A stretch of 64,000 bases of DNA, from NCBI GenBank assembly GCA_947846985.1, contig CANTUZ010000021.1:1976711-2040710 (forward strand), in the 5' to 3' direction. How positions within the stretch are numbered: the stretch's first letter is position 1; each line of letters opens with the position of its first letter. Made by a program: the position numbers and the translations under genes. This DNA comes from Fratercula arctica. Its lineage: Eukaryota > Chordata > Aves > Charadriiformes > Alcidae. Below are positions 49,359 through 62,502 of the stretch, piece by piece. The notes under the pieces are model-generated. The model was not told the origin of the DNA. It searched no databases and saw nothing but the letters and a program-made list of their open reading frames with translations.

Positions 49359-52300
49359 TTTTCCCATCCTTCCTCTGTCCCATCTCTGTGCAAACACACA
49401 GTGCTCCTCAGGGCTCGTGGAACAAAGGGATGGTTTGGTTTTCTTCCCAATTATTCCCAATCTTATTTTCTTTTTTTTCCCCCAAACACTACAGAAGCAG
49501 CTCCTGGGGCAGGGAGGAATGCTTTGAGGTTGATTTCCTCAGCACTAGGAACCTGAGAGATGGGGAAAAGAAATCAGAAAGGAAGGAGGATAATGTGCTG
49601 GTTCCATTAAATCCCCTTGGCATAAAATCCCAACCCGCGTTTCCCCGTGTTCCTTAGCAGCAGCTACCTCACAATTCCCTGTTCCGTACTCGGTGTCCAG
49701 GCAGCAGCTCTGCTGGGCCAGTGCTGGTGGTGGTGCCGGTGCCGGTGGTGGTGTCCACGCAGCTCTGAGCCAGCTCATCGCGGAAGGTGTGCCCGCGTCA
49801 GAGGTACAAGGTACTTATTTCTGAAAGATAACACACGTTTATTTCCCTCTGGATGTGCTCCGCGCCTTCCTGCTCTCGCGTGAATCTTCTCCGGCATTTC
49901 TCTCAAACCGGGGCTGCAGCGGCTGACAGCAAACAAAACCCACGACAACAAAAAAGATCCATCGTGATCATATTTACTGGTGACCTACTTAAAATCCTCT
50001 TTCCTCATCCTTTTTTAGTGTGTGTGCTAAAACGCTGGCTGGCTTGCCGTCTCCAAGGAATTGCTAGCAGAATGATAATGAATGCAAAACGTGGCCCCTC
50101 GTTTGTTTAACGGTAGTTTCTGAAAAGACATGGTTTATTTTTTTTATTGCATCATTTAGACGTCTTTTATTCCCCCCACTTGTGATGCATTATTCCCGTT
50201 TTCGGTCTCCCAGCTCAGAAGCCTTTGTGTTCTGATTGCAGGCAGTGCTGTTGTTTGAAGAGATGCCATTAAATCACAGGATGCCTTAATCTTTTGAGTT
50301 TTTTCTTTTTTTTTTTTTTTTTGAGGAAAAGTAGGCTTCTAGCTCTATCCTGGAGAGTCTGAGCTGGGTTGTCAAAGGCCTGTGTTGAGCATCATTTTTT
50401 TTCTGGTGAAAATGATCCAACAGAGGTAATAATTTAACAAATGCTTTAAGCCTATTCTAGTATATTTTTGTAGGGGGTTTGTGACTGGGTTTGCAGTCCA
50501 GGGTAGAAAGTCATCAGCATTGTGCATATTTCGCCTGTCAAGTTTTCTTCTCCCTAGTTTTTCTCTTTACAAATCCATTTAGAGGAAGACTTGGATGTTC
50601 CTACTTGCTCCCCCAGGTGCTGGACTGGTGCCGTTAGACAGAAAGGACGTATTTATACTGGCACATGCACGTGTCTATGTGGATACTGTGATTAAAGGGT
50701 CTGTTTTGGATGCTTGTGGTGGAATGTGTACATGGTATGGATAAATTGATCCTACCTTTGCTAAGAATATCAGCAGGATGGTGTAGAAATCCCCTGAAGC
50801 GCGTGTGTAAGGGATCACACATTTCTAGTGACTCAAGAATCCTTCTGGGTTTGTAACGTGAGCCGCATAAAGCATGCCATCTTTTCAGGCCGGTCGAAAT
50901 TCCCTTATCTCTAATCAAAAGAGAATTTGTAAGCAGATGTATAAAAACACAACGTGAAAAAAAATTACCACTGGGTGGCTTCTGCGTTTCTTGGGGCCTA
51001 ATAAATCTGCGTTATTGGAGCTAAGCCCTGCTGTCTTTAGGCATATGTAATAACTTCACCTTCTCACAGTCCAGATAATTCGTGTTTTCTCACCAAAACC
51101 TTTTGCGTTCGGGGTTATTTTCATGTGCTTGATGGTATTTGAGCTGCTAAGGGAGTGTTTCCCATCTTCTCCCAGACGGTCCTGGTGTGGCGTGGGTAGG
51201 GTAGGACATTGCTTCTGTCTTGTCCCTGCAGGAGGTGACAGTAATAATGGAGATGGGGGGAGAAGAAGGTAATTAGCTCCACTATACTGGTAAAACCACT
51301 CAGTATCTATGGAAATTAATTCAGTTTCTGGCTCCAGGGCACTAGCTTAAAATTAGACTGTAAGTAATGTTTTGTTCTCTTTTAAGTAGCGAGGAGGAGC
51401 TGGTCAGGACGGAGCATAAACACGAGCAGAGTTTCCTGCTGTCGGAGTTGCAGACTGCTGATTCAGGAGCAGGAACCTCATCTCCCGGTGTGGCTCCTTA
51501 GTCAGACGCTGCCCGTGGCTGTCGTGCCCCGTCCTTTGGGTGGAATAGCTTAGGCGTGATGACAGCTCTGCACAGAGTGAGTGAGAAGCCTCTGGAGCGG
51601 GTGTTGCTGCCTCCGTAGGGAGATGGGGGTGCGTGTGCCTGTTTTCAGGTGATAGTCCTCATCCCTCTTCCCTGTGGCGTTCACAAGCTGGCAGGAAATA
51701 AATAGGGATTGACTGGAAGAGCCGCCAGGAGAGTTCTTGCCACAAAATGTGGCTCGCTGGAAGGAGGGAAAAATCAAGATTGCAGTGAGGAATAGTGTCT
51801 GCCAGGGTCTGTGTCCCAGGAGTTAATCTGGGCAGATTAAGCAGAGTATTTAACAGCACACAGAGCAAGCAGGCGGCAGTAAACAGCTCCGGTGGTGTTG
51901 ACCCGAGAGTCTTTGTTACAACCAATGGGGTTTTAATGTCTGGCATCTTCATATATACCCACTGACCTTACGGCTGCGTAGGCTCTGATGGCTGATTTCA
52001 CCTTAAAATGCACATAGAGCATGTTCCTCGTTAAGAACCATCGATCAGCCGTAGTGTCTTATCTCCTTATCTTCTTTAATTTCACTTAATCTTCCAGAGT
52101 CTGTGGTATAAATTAATATCCCTAGTCCACAGGGTGCCTTGCATAAAGCATTTTTACATATGAATGGCACAATATATCCTGTAACAGAGATGTGATTCAT
52201 AGGCTATTACATGTTAATCTTAGGTGGAAGCCAGCTAACTAATTTATACAAAGTAATTAGATTCTGAATTAAATGCACAAAAGATTATTTTTTTTTCCCC

Positions 52301-52617
52301 TTTCTTGCTTTTCCCTGTGTGAACTCAGATGAGCTGATACCGGAGAAGGGGAAGGTGTTCTTCCTCCTCCATCCCCCGTCCTGGTACCCGTGGGGCAGTC
52401 TCATGGGGCCGGCTAAGGGAGGATTTATAGCGATGGTTCCATCCTTACGCTGCCCTCTGGGACTGCTCACCGAACGAGCTCCCTTCCAGAAACTACTGGT
52501 TTGCAGTCGGGCTTCCAGCAGAAATATGTCATATCTGTGTTTGTGGAGATCGCTGTGACAGCATGAGGTGTTTTATTGATGTACAGCTACAGAACAGCCA
52601 CCAGCGATAAAATAAAC
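49359..52617. other. MYO1D last intron, unremarkable part
   Basis: This is sequence between the minisatellite and the next CR1. It holds a long T-rich run at about 50299-50322. No transposon, exon or RNA gene is recognised. Short open frames on both strands are not supported by any motif. Confidence 0.6.
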
Positions 52618-53400
52618 CATAGAGTCATAGAATGGTTTGGGTGGGAAGGGACCTTAAAGCCCACCCAGTGCCACCCCCTGCCCTGGGCAGGGACACCTCC
52701 CACCAGACCAGGTTGCTCCAAGCCCCGTCCAACCTGGCCTTGAACCCCTCCAGGGATGGGGCAGCCACAGCTTCTCTGGGCAACCTGGGCCAGGGGCTCA
52801 CCCCCCTCACAGCCAAGAATTTCTCCCTAACATCTCATCTAAATTTCCCCTCTTTCAGTGTAAAACCATTCCCTCTCGTCCCATGGCTCCCCTCCCTGAT
52901 CCAGAGTCCCTCCCCAGCTTTCCTGGAGCCCCTTGAGGGACTGGCAGGGGCTGGAAGGTCTCCCCGGAGCCTTCTCTTCTCCAGGCTGGCCCCCCCCCAG
53001 CTCTCTCAGCCTGTCCCCACAGCAGAGGGGCTCCAGCCCTCCCAGCATCTCCGGGGCCTCCTCTGGCCCCGCTCCAACAGCTCCGTGTCCTTCTGCTGTT
53101 GGTGCCCCAGAGCTGGAGGCAGCGCTTCAGGGGGGTCTCCCCCGAGCGGAGCAGAGGGGCAGAATCCCCCCCTGGCCCTGCTGCCCACGCTGCTGGGGAT
53201 GCAGCCCAGGCTGCGGGGGGTTTCTGGGCTGCCAGCGCACGTTGCCGGGGCGTGTTGAGCTTCTCGTCCACCAACACCCCCAAGCCCTTCTCCTCAGGGC
53301 TGCTCTCCAGCCGTTCTCTGCCCAGCCTGGATTTGGGCTTGGGCTTGCCCTGATCCAGGTGCAGAACCCTGCACTTGACCTTGTTGAACTTCATGAGGTT
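52618..53400 (-). mobile_element. CR1 LINE fragment, 0.8 kb, minus orientation, young
   Basis: This is the inverted partner of the copy at 13366-14239. On the minus strand it encodes [20 protein letters not shown] (a frame-shifted remnant), [11 protein letters not shown] and the ORF2 end, with the tail CCATTCTATGACTCTATG. It has the same shortened sequence CCCCCCGCAG after the LAAQK codons as the other copy. Over about 150 bases in the middle I count only one base difference, apart from the length of a G run near 52989. It is 5'-truncated at the codons reading [17 protein letters not shown]. Confidence 0.94.
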
Positions 53401-56400
53401 AAAGCTCTCTCCATGCTCTTCTACTCCCTCCCTGCACCCCAGCCCTGATCTGCTGGAGCACAGATTCATTCCCTTGCTCGTCTTGGTGTGGAGGTGCCTA
53501 TCGGAGGAGAGTTACGACAGCTGAGCTGTGGATCCTGTGGGACCTCAGGGACGGACACCCCCCCTCACCGCTGAGGTTCAGTCACCTCAGGTGGCTCACC
53601 AACCTCACCGCGGGTTGGTTTCAGCCCTTGCCTCCTCCCTGCACACGTGCCTGAAGCTGAGCCCAGGCTGAAGGTGGTTTCAAACTGGGATCCATCCCCC
53701 AGCGGGGGTTTGCGGATCAGAGTCCACCAGCCGCGTTGGGTTTGCAGAGAGGCTGGAAATGCCGAGCTCCTCCCTGCGCTGGGGAGGACGGTCACCTTTC
53801 ACCACTGCTGACCCTCCGTTAGACAGGTGACAGCAGTGTTTTCCAGCGGGATCTTTAGCATTCCGGGTCGGTAATGCAGATCCTTAACCCCCAGCGCCGT
53901 CTCCTCCCAGCTGCAGTTTCGGAGACTCCAAGCAGCCTCCCCAGCCAGGCTGACTATTTTTAGCTTGGTTTCCCAGGGAAACGTGGTTTCATGTGGCTGC
54001 TGTATCCTCAGATTTGACAGCGAGGGAGTGAGGTAGCAAAGATCATTCTCTCTCAGTTTTGTGGAAATCACTCATTTTGATTAAAGAGACAAACTCTGAA
54101 ATCCCCGTGCAGCCAAAGGCAGGGAATTCAGCCGTCCTCCATCCCGCTGGGGAGCTGCTCCCTTCGTCAGCCCACCAAGAAAAAGAAGGAAACACATGGA
54201 AGCGCAAAGCCGGATGTGAGGGAAGGGCGCTGAGGGACAAGGCAGCGACGTGAGGAGTGCGAGGCATGATTTGTTTGGTTTTTTTATTTTTTAATTATTT
54301 TTTAGGAAAGCAGGCTGTAGTCCTTCCTCCGCTCGTAGAGCATCTTGCTTGATGGTTTTAAGGGAAGCATAAAAGATGCTTGTGGGGTGCCCTCCAGCCG
54401 TGCGCAGGACATGACAGCATCTGCTGAATGGATCCTTTTTTTTTAATAGTGTAGAAAAGGGGAAAGGAAAGATATTTTGGTCCCTGAACCCAGTGACCCT
54501 GGGCTGCTGCAAACATTTCAGCTACACGTGAGAGAGACACTGGGGGGGGTTGGTGTTAGCATCCAAATCCAAGCTGTGACACTTGCTCCCAGGAACTTTT
54601 GAAGAGGGTAGAATGGGTGAGTAAAACACTTAATTACAGATTTGTCGCATCAGCAGACGGCATGTGTCCTTTTTGCCTTGCTGAGCGTGTCGGTTTGAGG
54701 GGATACAGGAGAGGAGCTTCTCTTTTCCAGGGTTAGTCAACGTAAGGTGCGTCCCCGCCCTTGGCACCTGCGGTCGTGGCTCGACTCAGGCGTGAGGTGG
54801 GGTTTTGAAGTCAACTGAACTGGCGGAGGGGAGTGGGATTGATTTGCCAAAGCAGAGGTGTTCAGTGCCGAAGTTCAGTGCCTTGTCGTACATCGGGAAT
54901 CTGCACAGGGCTGGTAGGTGGGACCCAGGACCTAAAGGAGACTTGAGTCTTTCTGCAGTGGCAGCTGGAGGCAAGGGGGTGTACCCTGGGGTCTCTGATA
55001 CCTCTGTGTGGGACCTTAATTCCACCATCTATCTTCAAACCTGAGCAGAAGAGCTCTCCACCAGTTTTCACTGATGACACTTTGGGGCAGGGGGGCTAGG
55101 GATGCCATTTCCCAAAGCGTTCATCAGCTACGTGTATTTGCTGTAGTTGTGTGCTTGCAGTTTGGAGGCATATGTGTTTGCCCAGCTGCTGGTCTGGGTT
55201 GAGTTTGACTCAGACTGAAATTAATTTGCTTTATAATGAGGATTTACGTAAAGACTTTTGAATGTTGATAGTCCGATTGTGCCTCTCCTACAGTTCCACT
55301 GGTACCGTACCTTGCAAATTGGCCAGGAGAAACCATGAAGGACAAGACAAAGGAACAGGAGACATTTGGATGAGCTCAGAACAGGGCAGAGAAAACAACT
55401 CGGAGGGAGTAGGCTTTAAAGAAAGCTTAGACAAGTCCAGTCCTGATGCCTCGGCGTGACTGAAGCGGGACTTAAGTGCCCGACTTTAACTCCACACTGT
55501 ACTCACCTACACAAACAGTAGATGTTGGGGATATGTCACGTCATGCTTGATGGACGTGAGGATCTCCCACCGCTGTGAGGGCACCTGCTGCAGCTGGGGG
55601 TTGAGTAATTGCAGGGTGAATGATTAGTGCTGATGACTCCTCCCGGTGCTGGGGGCTTCGGCTTGACTTCCCCTGTGTGCGTGCTGCGCTGGAGTGGAGT
55701 GCTGCTGGCGGGGGCAGCTCGGCAGGAAAATCTGCCTCTCGGGACGCCCGCGGCATCGGGGTGCTGGGACCTGCAGGACCCGAGGGGACGCGGGGCAGGG
55801 CGAGCTGGAGATGGAAGGGCAGGAGGCGTTGGGAGCCCCGGTGCGTGTGTACCGGGAGCGGCAGGACTCATTTAAATGGGAGTTTAGGCAGCCATGGGAC
55901 ACGCAAGAGGAGGAGGGAGAGGTGTGTGTTACCTGTGGCCGTGCCCAGGCTGAGACGCAGCCGGGAGCTGCTGCCGTCGCTGCCTACGAGCGGTGTTGAT
56001 GGGTGCGAAGCCTTGATGTAGATAACGAGGTGAACAGGGCAGGGTCATCACTGTTATTCCTGTCTAGGCTGTTGCCACATATTTACCTTAAATAAAATGG
56101 AAGTGCTTTTGTATTTATGACATTTGAGATACCTGGGGTGATTAATGACTTGGAGGTTACACCCAGCGCTCTGTTACCACCTCTCGTAGCTGTGACTGCC
56201 GGGCCTGAGCTGCTTCTCATCCTGCCGTCACGAGCGTGCCACGGCCACCAAGTGGATCTTCTCTTCGTGACCTGGCTGCCCTTCGCTCGCCCCTTGCAAA
56301 CCTGCAGGATGGTGCCACCGTCCTGCCCAAATCACCACAACCACGCAACGTCTGCTAGAGGGAGGACAGGGGATGGAGCCAATAAACAGTTGGAGATGTG

Positions 56401-57169
56401 TGGCTTTAAAGGTGTTAAAATGCCGAGTATTCTTGTAAGTCTCCAATATTTCATCTTCAGAGCCAGGCAGCTGTAAACGCGGGTGCTTGTGCTCCCAACA
56501 GTTAATGGGTGCACCTCTAAATTAGGGAGTTTTGCTGCTGAGCTCGCACCTGAAGTGTTTGTCTTCCCACAGGATTAAAGGCGGGTTTTGCTCATAATTA
56601 TGTTGAGAAAAATAGCAAAATTCGTGAACGTTAGCTGAACACGGAGGAGGTTAGCGCGGATGGCTCGGTGTTTATAAACTCCCCAGGACTCTGGATTCGC
56701 CGTGCAGGGTGGACTGTCGGTTATCATCACGCATCCTCCGTAGCTGGTAGTGATGTATTCGCTTTGTTGTGTGCTGGTGGTTACAGCTAAACACAGAGTG
56801 TGAAATGGCCAACACTGACCGACTTCTGGGGTTTGGGGGGTTTGTTGTTTTTTTTAAAGACTGACTAAAAGAGATAAAAGCTGTCTGCCTGTCAACTTAG
56901 CTTCTAAGGGATGCTCTGTTTGCAGGAGATTGCTCCCTGATAAGCCAGCTTCCTTTGGGTTTGGTTAAAGAATCCCACCAAATGTAGCTCGATGCAAACT
57001 TCACTGCAGAGCGGAAGGGAATCAGTAAGGAGTTCAGTGATCCTCTGTCCGTTACAGAGTTCACTCGGTGTTTTTATCCCTATACGTGTAAATCAGCTTA
57101 AAGCCTTTGTCCTGAGGAGGAACCCGAAGTATTTGTGTGTGTGACACTGTTGGTGCCAGGGTCTGACCA
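53401..57169. other. MYO1D last intron, with a GC-rich block
   Basis: Mostly unremarkable intron. A GC/CpG-rich block spans about 55640-56000 and carries overlapping open frames of roughly 70-130 codons on both strands. These look like the effect of composition rather than genes. No transposon is recognised. The 54280-54310 region is T/A-rich. Confidence 0.6.
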
Positions 57170-57268
57170 GGTGCAGCCTGGTCTGGTGGGAGGTGTCCCT
57201 GCCCATGGCAGGGGGTTGGAACTGGGTGATCTTTAAGGTCCCTTCCAACCCGAACCATTCTGTGATTT
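57170..57268 (+). mobile_element. CR1 LINE stub, 0.1 kb, plus orientation
   Basis: It runs from about GTGCAGCCTGGTCTGGTGGG to the tail CGAACCATTCTGTGATT. The wording GGAGGTGTCCCTGCCCATGG matches the young subfamily. It lies just left of a CpG-rich patch. Confidence 0.88.
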
Positions 57269-57316
57269 AGCCTGGCCCAGGTGCAAGAGTTTCTATAGCA
57301 AAACCCGAGATCATTT

Positions 57317-57332
57317 ACTGCGCTTGCGCAGT
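57317..57332. promoter_or_regulatory. Palindromic NRF1-like site (candidate)
   Basis: ACTGCGCTTGCGCAGT has perfect 7-base inverted arms around a TT spacer. It differs by one base from the usual NRF1 recognition pattern, two GCGCA-type half sites. It sits at the edge of a GC-rich patch (about 57380-57520). Function is inferred only from the motif. Confidence 0.3.
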
Positions 57333-58550
57333 TTGTGCATTTTAGTGTGTCACAGCCCGCGTTTTGCTTTGTTATTGCTGCTGGAGGCGGGGGGTTACTG
57401 AGCTGCTCTGGGGCAGCCCCCAGCGGGGACGCACCGAACCCCAGGAGGGACCTGGGTGAGCCAAGCTGGGGAGCGCCCGGCCCTCGGGGTCCTCCCGCAC
57501 GGGGAGCGATGGATGCTCGGGAATCAACTCACTTCTGACTTCAAAGCTTATTAACCCAGAACAAAACCATCTTCACTCCTGGGTCAGAGAGGGTTTATGA
57601 ATAATAAGAAGAGACGGGATTAAGATGTGAGCCTGAAAAAGGCGCGTTATAGGTTAACGATGCATTTGTTTTTTACTTAAAGAGTCTGTGCTTTTTAACA
57701 GAGGCGTCCATCGCTCCCAGCAGAGGAACAGATGAAACCAGGTTCCCTAAGGATTGGGTCCTTTTCTCCTAAATACCACCACTGTTGGCATAACAGCTGA
57801 TTCCTCCTCTCTGCTCGTCCTCCCACGGCAACCTCCCAGGCAAGAGGCGGCACATTACGTGGCCGGTGCAGAGAAATACATGTGCTTGCTTGACAGCAGC
57901 CAGCAAAAGGACATGGAAGGGCTGAGTTTGACTTGCCTTTCCGTCAGCGAGGTATTTATTTGGATATGTCTGGCAGTTAATTTTTCATTTAGGTTATTTA
58001 TTAGTCTTCTCTCTGCCTGTCAGACTCGGGGGCGGAGTGGGGACAGACAGATGGACAGGCAGCGTGATTGTACCAGCAAAGGCGACCGGGCTGAAATGCA
58101 CTGCCTTTTCCGAAAGACTGAATTGTATTTCCTCTTTCACTCCAAAGCACCCAAATACCAGATGTCAGCGGAGGGGAATTTGGGAATGAAAAGGTTAAAT
58201 ATACAATAGCTTTTGCGTTGTTTGGTTTTTTTTTACCAAGACCTTATTTTTAACTGGAAACTTTCAGGGGAAAGTTCTTGACTTTCCTCTTGCACTTAGA
58301 GAAGGTCAGCTCCCCTCCCGGGCAGTCCTGGGTGCGAATCCCTGCTACGACGTCCTGCTTCCAGTGTGAACCTTTGCCAGCCTTGTCGTAGCCGCCCGCC
58401 CGTGCTCCGCGACGCGTCGTACCCCCACGGTGAAGTGCGGTGGGTCAGACTGAGTCCTGCCTCTTGGGTCTTGGGCTGCTGCGTAATTTTCTCTCTCATT
58501 CGAATCCACCGTCACTCACAGCACGTGTATCTCCGTTTCTCAGAGTTAAA

Positions 58551-58757
58551 TCACAGAATCACAGACTGTGTTGGGTTGGAAGGGACCTCTAAAGGCCATC
58601 TAGTCCCACCCCCTGCAGTCAGCAGGGACATCTGCAACTAGATCAGGTCGCTCAGAGCCTCATCCAGCCTGGCCTTGGATGTCTCCAGGGATGGGGCCTC
58701 CACCCCCTCTCTGGGCAACCTGGGCCAGTGTCTCACCACCCTCAGGGGAAAGAACTG
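58551..58757 (-). mobile_element. CR1 LINE fragment, 0.2 kb, minus orientation
   Basis: It begins TCACAGAATCACAGACTGTG, then GTTGGAAGGGACCTCTAAAG and CAGGGACATCTGCAACTAGA. The GACATCTGCAACTAGATCAGG wording distinguishes this subfamily from the others here. The right end lies in the last codons of ORF2 (WPRLPREGVEAPSLE on the minus strand). Confidence 0.92.
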
Positions 58758-61700
58758 ATCTGTTGTAAATGGGTCTGAGCAGACCTGGGGCCGTGAGCAT
58801 CCAGGGTGGGATTTCAAATGACTTAGCAGGTATAAAAGGCAGGAGGCGGAGAGTGGAAGCTTTGTGGAAGGGACTTGCTGCAAAGGGGACAGCATGCGGC
58901 AACCCGAAGGCTTTGTGCCCTCTATCTATGAGGACAACTGTCTCCAACATCCCATTTCGCTCCCCCATGCCAAAAAGCCGTGCCAGTACAGCTGTGTCTA
59001 TAGAAAAAGTGTTTTTCCAGCACCACGTCAGTCCCTTTGTGCATCTTCCCACCTCTTGCTGACAGCTATTCCTGGGAAGGTTTGCGCTTAGTCCCAGCCT
59101 TACCGAGCTGAATGCCTCCTCAGGCTTTGCGCTGGGTTAACGAAACAGGATTAATTGAAACGGAGTCCCTTTATGTCTAGACAGGCTGCGAATGCAGGTG
59201 GGTATCGTTGTGTAGCCTGTTAGTGAAGGATCTCCAGCCGGAGCGTTGCCTGGGATGACGCACTGGCCGCATCCCATTTGAGGTGTGCCGTGCGTTACCC
59301 CGACGCTGTTGAAAGAGGGATAATGGGCTTTGTTTCATCTGGAGCTCTGTCATCCTCCTTCCTTCATTTCCGACAGACTCCAAACTGCTTTTTCAAGGTA
59401 CTTGCCCAGCTGGAATATCCCTAAATATGCATAAAAGTCCCAAGTCACGTCTTCACAGATTCCCATAGGCGAAGTGCACCAGAATGTTTACGCAGGGGCT
59501 GTATAAATTTTTAAACAAAGGTAACAAGCCAAGGAAGAGGTGGTAGATGATGAAATGAAGGTGAGGAAAGAAGCAAATTACATCCCTGATGTGTAGCTGC
59601 CCTTTCTCCAGCTTCTGAGGCATCCTCACTGCTAATGAGTTTGATTGCTCCGGCTGCGTCAGCTGAAACACCTTCTGCTGGCCGGTGCCAGCGGGTGTTG
59701 TCGCCATTGATGGTAGCGGTGACTGGGAAGAGACGGGGTTGTTTTCAGACCAGAGGTGTGTACGCGTGATTATGCATAGCAGCCTCAGCTGATTTTTCCA
59801 AGTCGTGAATTTCAAAAAGGGAAAGAAAGAGGTTTTTTCAGCAGAGCGGTTGAAAGGCAGAAGGTTTTTTCCAGCCACATTCTCCCTTCGTGCCCCCATC
59901 TCGTTGTCACCCCCAAGACAGTGACCGTTTATCGTATGGAGTGAGCCACAACCAGCTTTCATCCCGCGACCCCACAGGAGGTCGTACCAAGCGATGCTCG
60001 CCTGCCTTGGACGTGAGGACTGATCTCTGATTACATTTCTTTTCCTGAGATGCAGGACAGTTTCATCATCAGCTTGGGCTCCTGTTCATCTCTCTCACCC
60101 AGTTCATACCAGATGGGCACGAGGACAACATTATAGGGAGGAATTTTATTCACAATTACGGTGCATCGTGCCTGGCTGGTGATGTTTGCTCTGAGATACG
60201 GTCGGGCCATTGCTTAAATTATTCAGAAAATGCTTTTGAACGGTATGTTGTTTGTGGGAGACGATGGTGTGCGATGGGCATGAGTTGTGTTAGCAAGAGC
60301 TCATGCGAACTCCCTGTTCTTGCTGGTACTGTGCTTTGATCGTCTTTGATTGTCTCTACAGTTGTTGATCTTACCCTGTGTTGTGGGTAATGATCGAGAA
60401 TATCAATAAATCTGTTAATTCACAAGCTCTTTTCTAAGGAAAGAGGAGGAGACGCGAAGGAAGGTGCCTGGAGCTCAGGGTTTGTGCGAGGTTCCCCGTG
60501 TCGGCAGCTTCTCCGGCAGTGGGGTCAGCGCTCCTCAACTTCTGTTTTGCTCGCCCACGTGGAGGCTGGGAAATTCCGGCATCGTCGGCTCATCTCCCTC
60601 CAGCTCGCCCGGCTCTCTTACCCCTTTTGGCATCCCTTGGAGGTTGGTTGTCAACGATGTGTTATTGCATCTGCTGCTTGAGTTCAAAGGAATTGGGTTA
60701 ATGAGCATAAAACAGCGAGCAGAAAGTCAGCCATCAAATTATATTGGCGCTACCTACTAAATTTCCCACTTCATCCGGCTTTGATCCGTGTGATGCAGGC
60801 AATTAAACGCAGCAGCGATAAACACAGAAAAAACTATGGCGACCTTACGAGCTAAATTTAGTCCTTCTCTTCCGTATAACGTGGTGTTCAGATGGGGCTG
60901 GAAACTGGATGAGGATGAGGACGTGGGGGAGGAAGGAGACCAAAAATTAGTGGAAAGCCTTTTGTCTTGGGAAACAAAATGGATGTGGGGAGAGGCTGGA
61001 ATATCCTAAAATCCTGGGGTAATTCAGCGGGCTTGGAAAAGAGTCAGCGGCACGGTGTGTCGGAGGAGCAGTGGCTCGGGAAAGCTGCTGGGAAGGACGG
61101 CTACATCAGAAGTAATTGGAATTGACGGCTTCGGCTTTCACGCTGCTGAGCGAGATCCTGAACTGGGGCTGCCACAAGATGCTGCTTTTGTCTGGAGGAG
61201 CAGGATGAGGGAAGCGGCACCGGAGCCCTGCTGGGGGACAAATCAGGCTAGAAAAAGGAGCTGCTCTCGACTGCTGCTATTGCAGCGTGCGGGCGATGGC
61301 ACGGGCCTTTGGAACCGCAGAGGGATGCTCTCTCCATCTGTTGCTGGAATAAACACGCACGGTAGCATGGACCTGACCCACGAATCAATCATTTGCTTTC
61401 AAGGGGTTTAAATATTCATTTTGAAGAGCGTCCTCTACCAGGAACTGGGAGAAAGGCACAAATAGAGTTTCAGGCCGGCAGCAGCAGCCTGCAGCGAGCT
61501 GCCCTGCAGTGTTTCTGCGTGGGCGGTGAGCGATGCTGCGCTGCAAGGTTGGCCCGGGCAGCGTTTAGCGAAGGGTTGCCAAAAACACTGGGTGCAGAAA
61601 AAGCCGGGGAGCCGAGGGCGCTCGGCAGCGGGAGACGCGCTGCCCTGGCTGACAGCCTGCCTTTCAGCTGGCTCGCAAAGGGCTTTTACCAGCACCCCGA

Positions 61701-62502
61701 AAGCAGCGCCTTAAAGCTGTGCCCTGTCAAATTTTAAAAATTCCCCTCTAAAAAGAAACATCTGAAAAACTTCTAGTGGGGAGTTTTCATCGCGAGCTGC
61801 TGACAGCGTCGGCATCCTGTACTTGGTTTGGCTTTGTGTTGTCAGTCGAGCTCGAGAGAGAGTAGGAATTAGAGGTCAAGGTCTGGGCGAAAGGAAGAAT
61901 TATGATTGAGGACATCTTAATTGCAAGGCCTGACTTAATTATTCTTTTTTAGCATCATTAAAAATGTGCAGGGAGCTTGTGGAGCCGAGCACATCCTGTA
62001 ACTGCGTGTGTTGGGAAAATGTATTTTTGCAAAGAAAGGCTGTTCTGTTCTGCCGTGACTCAGGCATGGTGCTGCAGAGCACAAATAGAAGCGATGCAGC
62101 GGGGAGAGGATGTTTCCTCGGTAAGGACGGTGACGGCGGGGGCGTGCTGCAGTTTCGTATCCTTGCATGTTAAAGTATAAAATTTTTAGCTTATGCAAAT
62201 GTTTCACTTCCTCCTCATATGGCAGCGGTAACTTCACTGATCCCAACACCAGAGATGATACTGTCATAAACTCTTCTGATCTAGTCAACAAGATGCTAGC
62301 ATTTACTTGAACGCTATTAATAATCTTAACTGGTGAGGATCGTTATCTGTAAAATGGCATAATATTAGTTACGTCTCATATTTGTAGCGGACGGTTATCA
62401 GAACGTACATACGGGATTTGCTCTTCAGATTTTGGATTGAATCATCTTTCGCAGCCTTGACTCAGCTCAGCATGGAGACAGAAGCTGGGCTGGGTGAGGA
62501 GC

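Larger units (their letters stand above)
57269..62502. other. MYO1D last intron, right part
   Basis: Intron with one CR1 fragment (58551-58757). It also contains the longest non-repeat ATG-initiated open frame of the window on the minus strand (59453-59962, 169 codons; see findings). I see no exon of MYO1D and no tRNA or other RNA gene. Confidence 0.6.

Noticed and set aside
49033..49657. Three overlapping proline- and leucine-rich frames
   Set aside because: They are the 23-bp minisatellite read in three frames; there is no splice or domain support.
52632..53469. Open frames of over 170 codons on both strands
   Set aside because: They are readings of the CR1 copy at 52618-53400, antisense or frame-shifted.
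58320..58360. Sequence resembling a tRNA T-arm (GGGTGCGAATCCCTGC)
   Set aside because: No matching acceptor, D or anticodon arms could be laid out around it.
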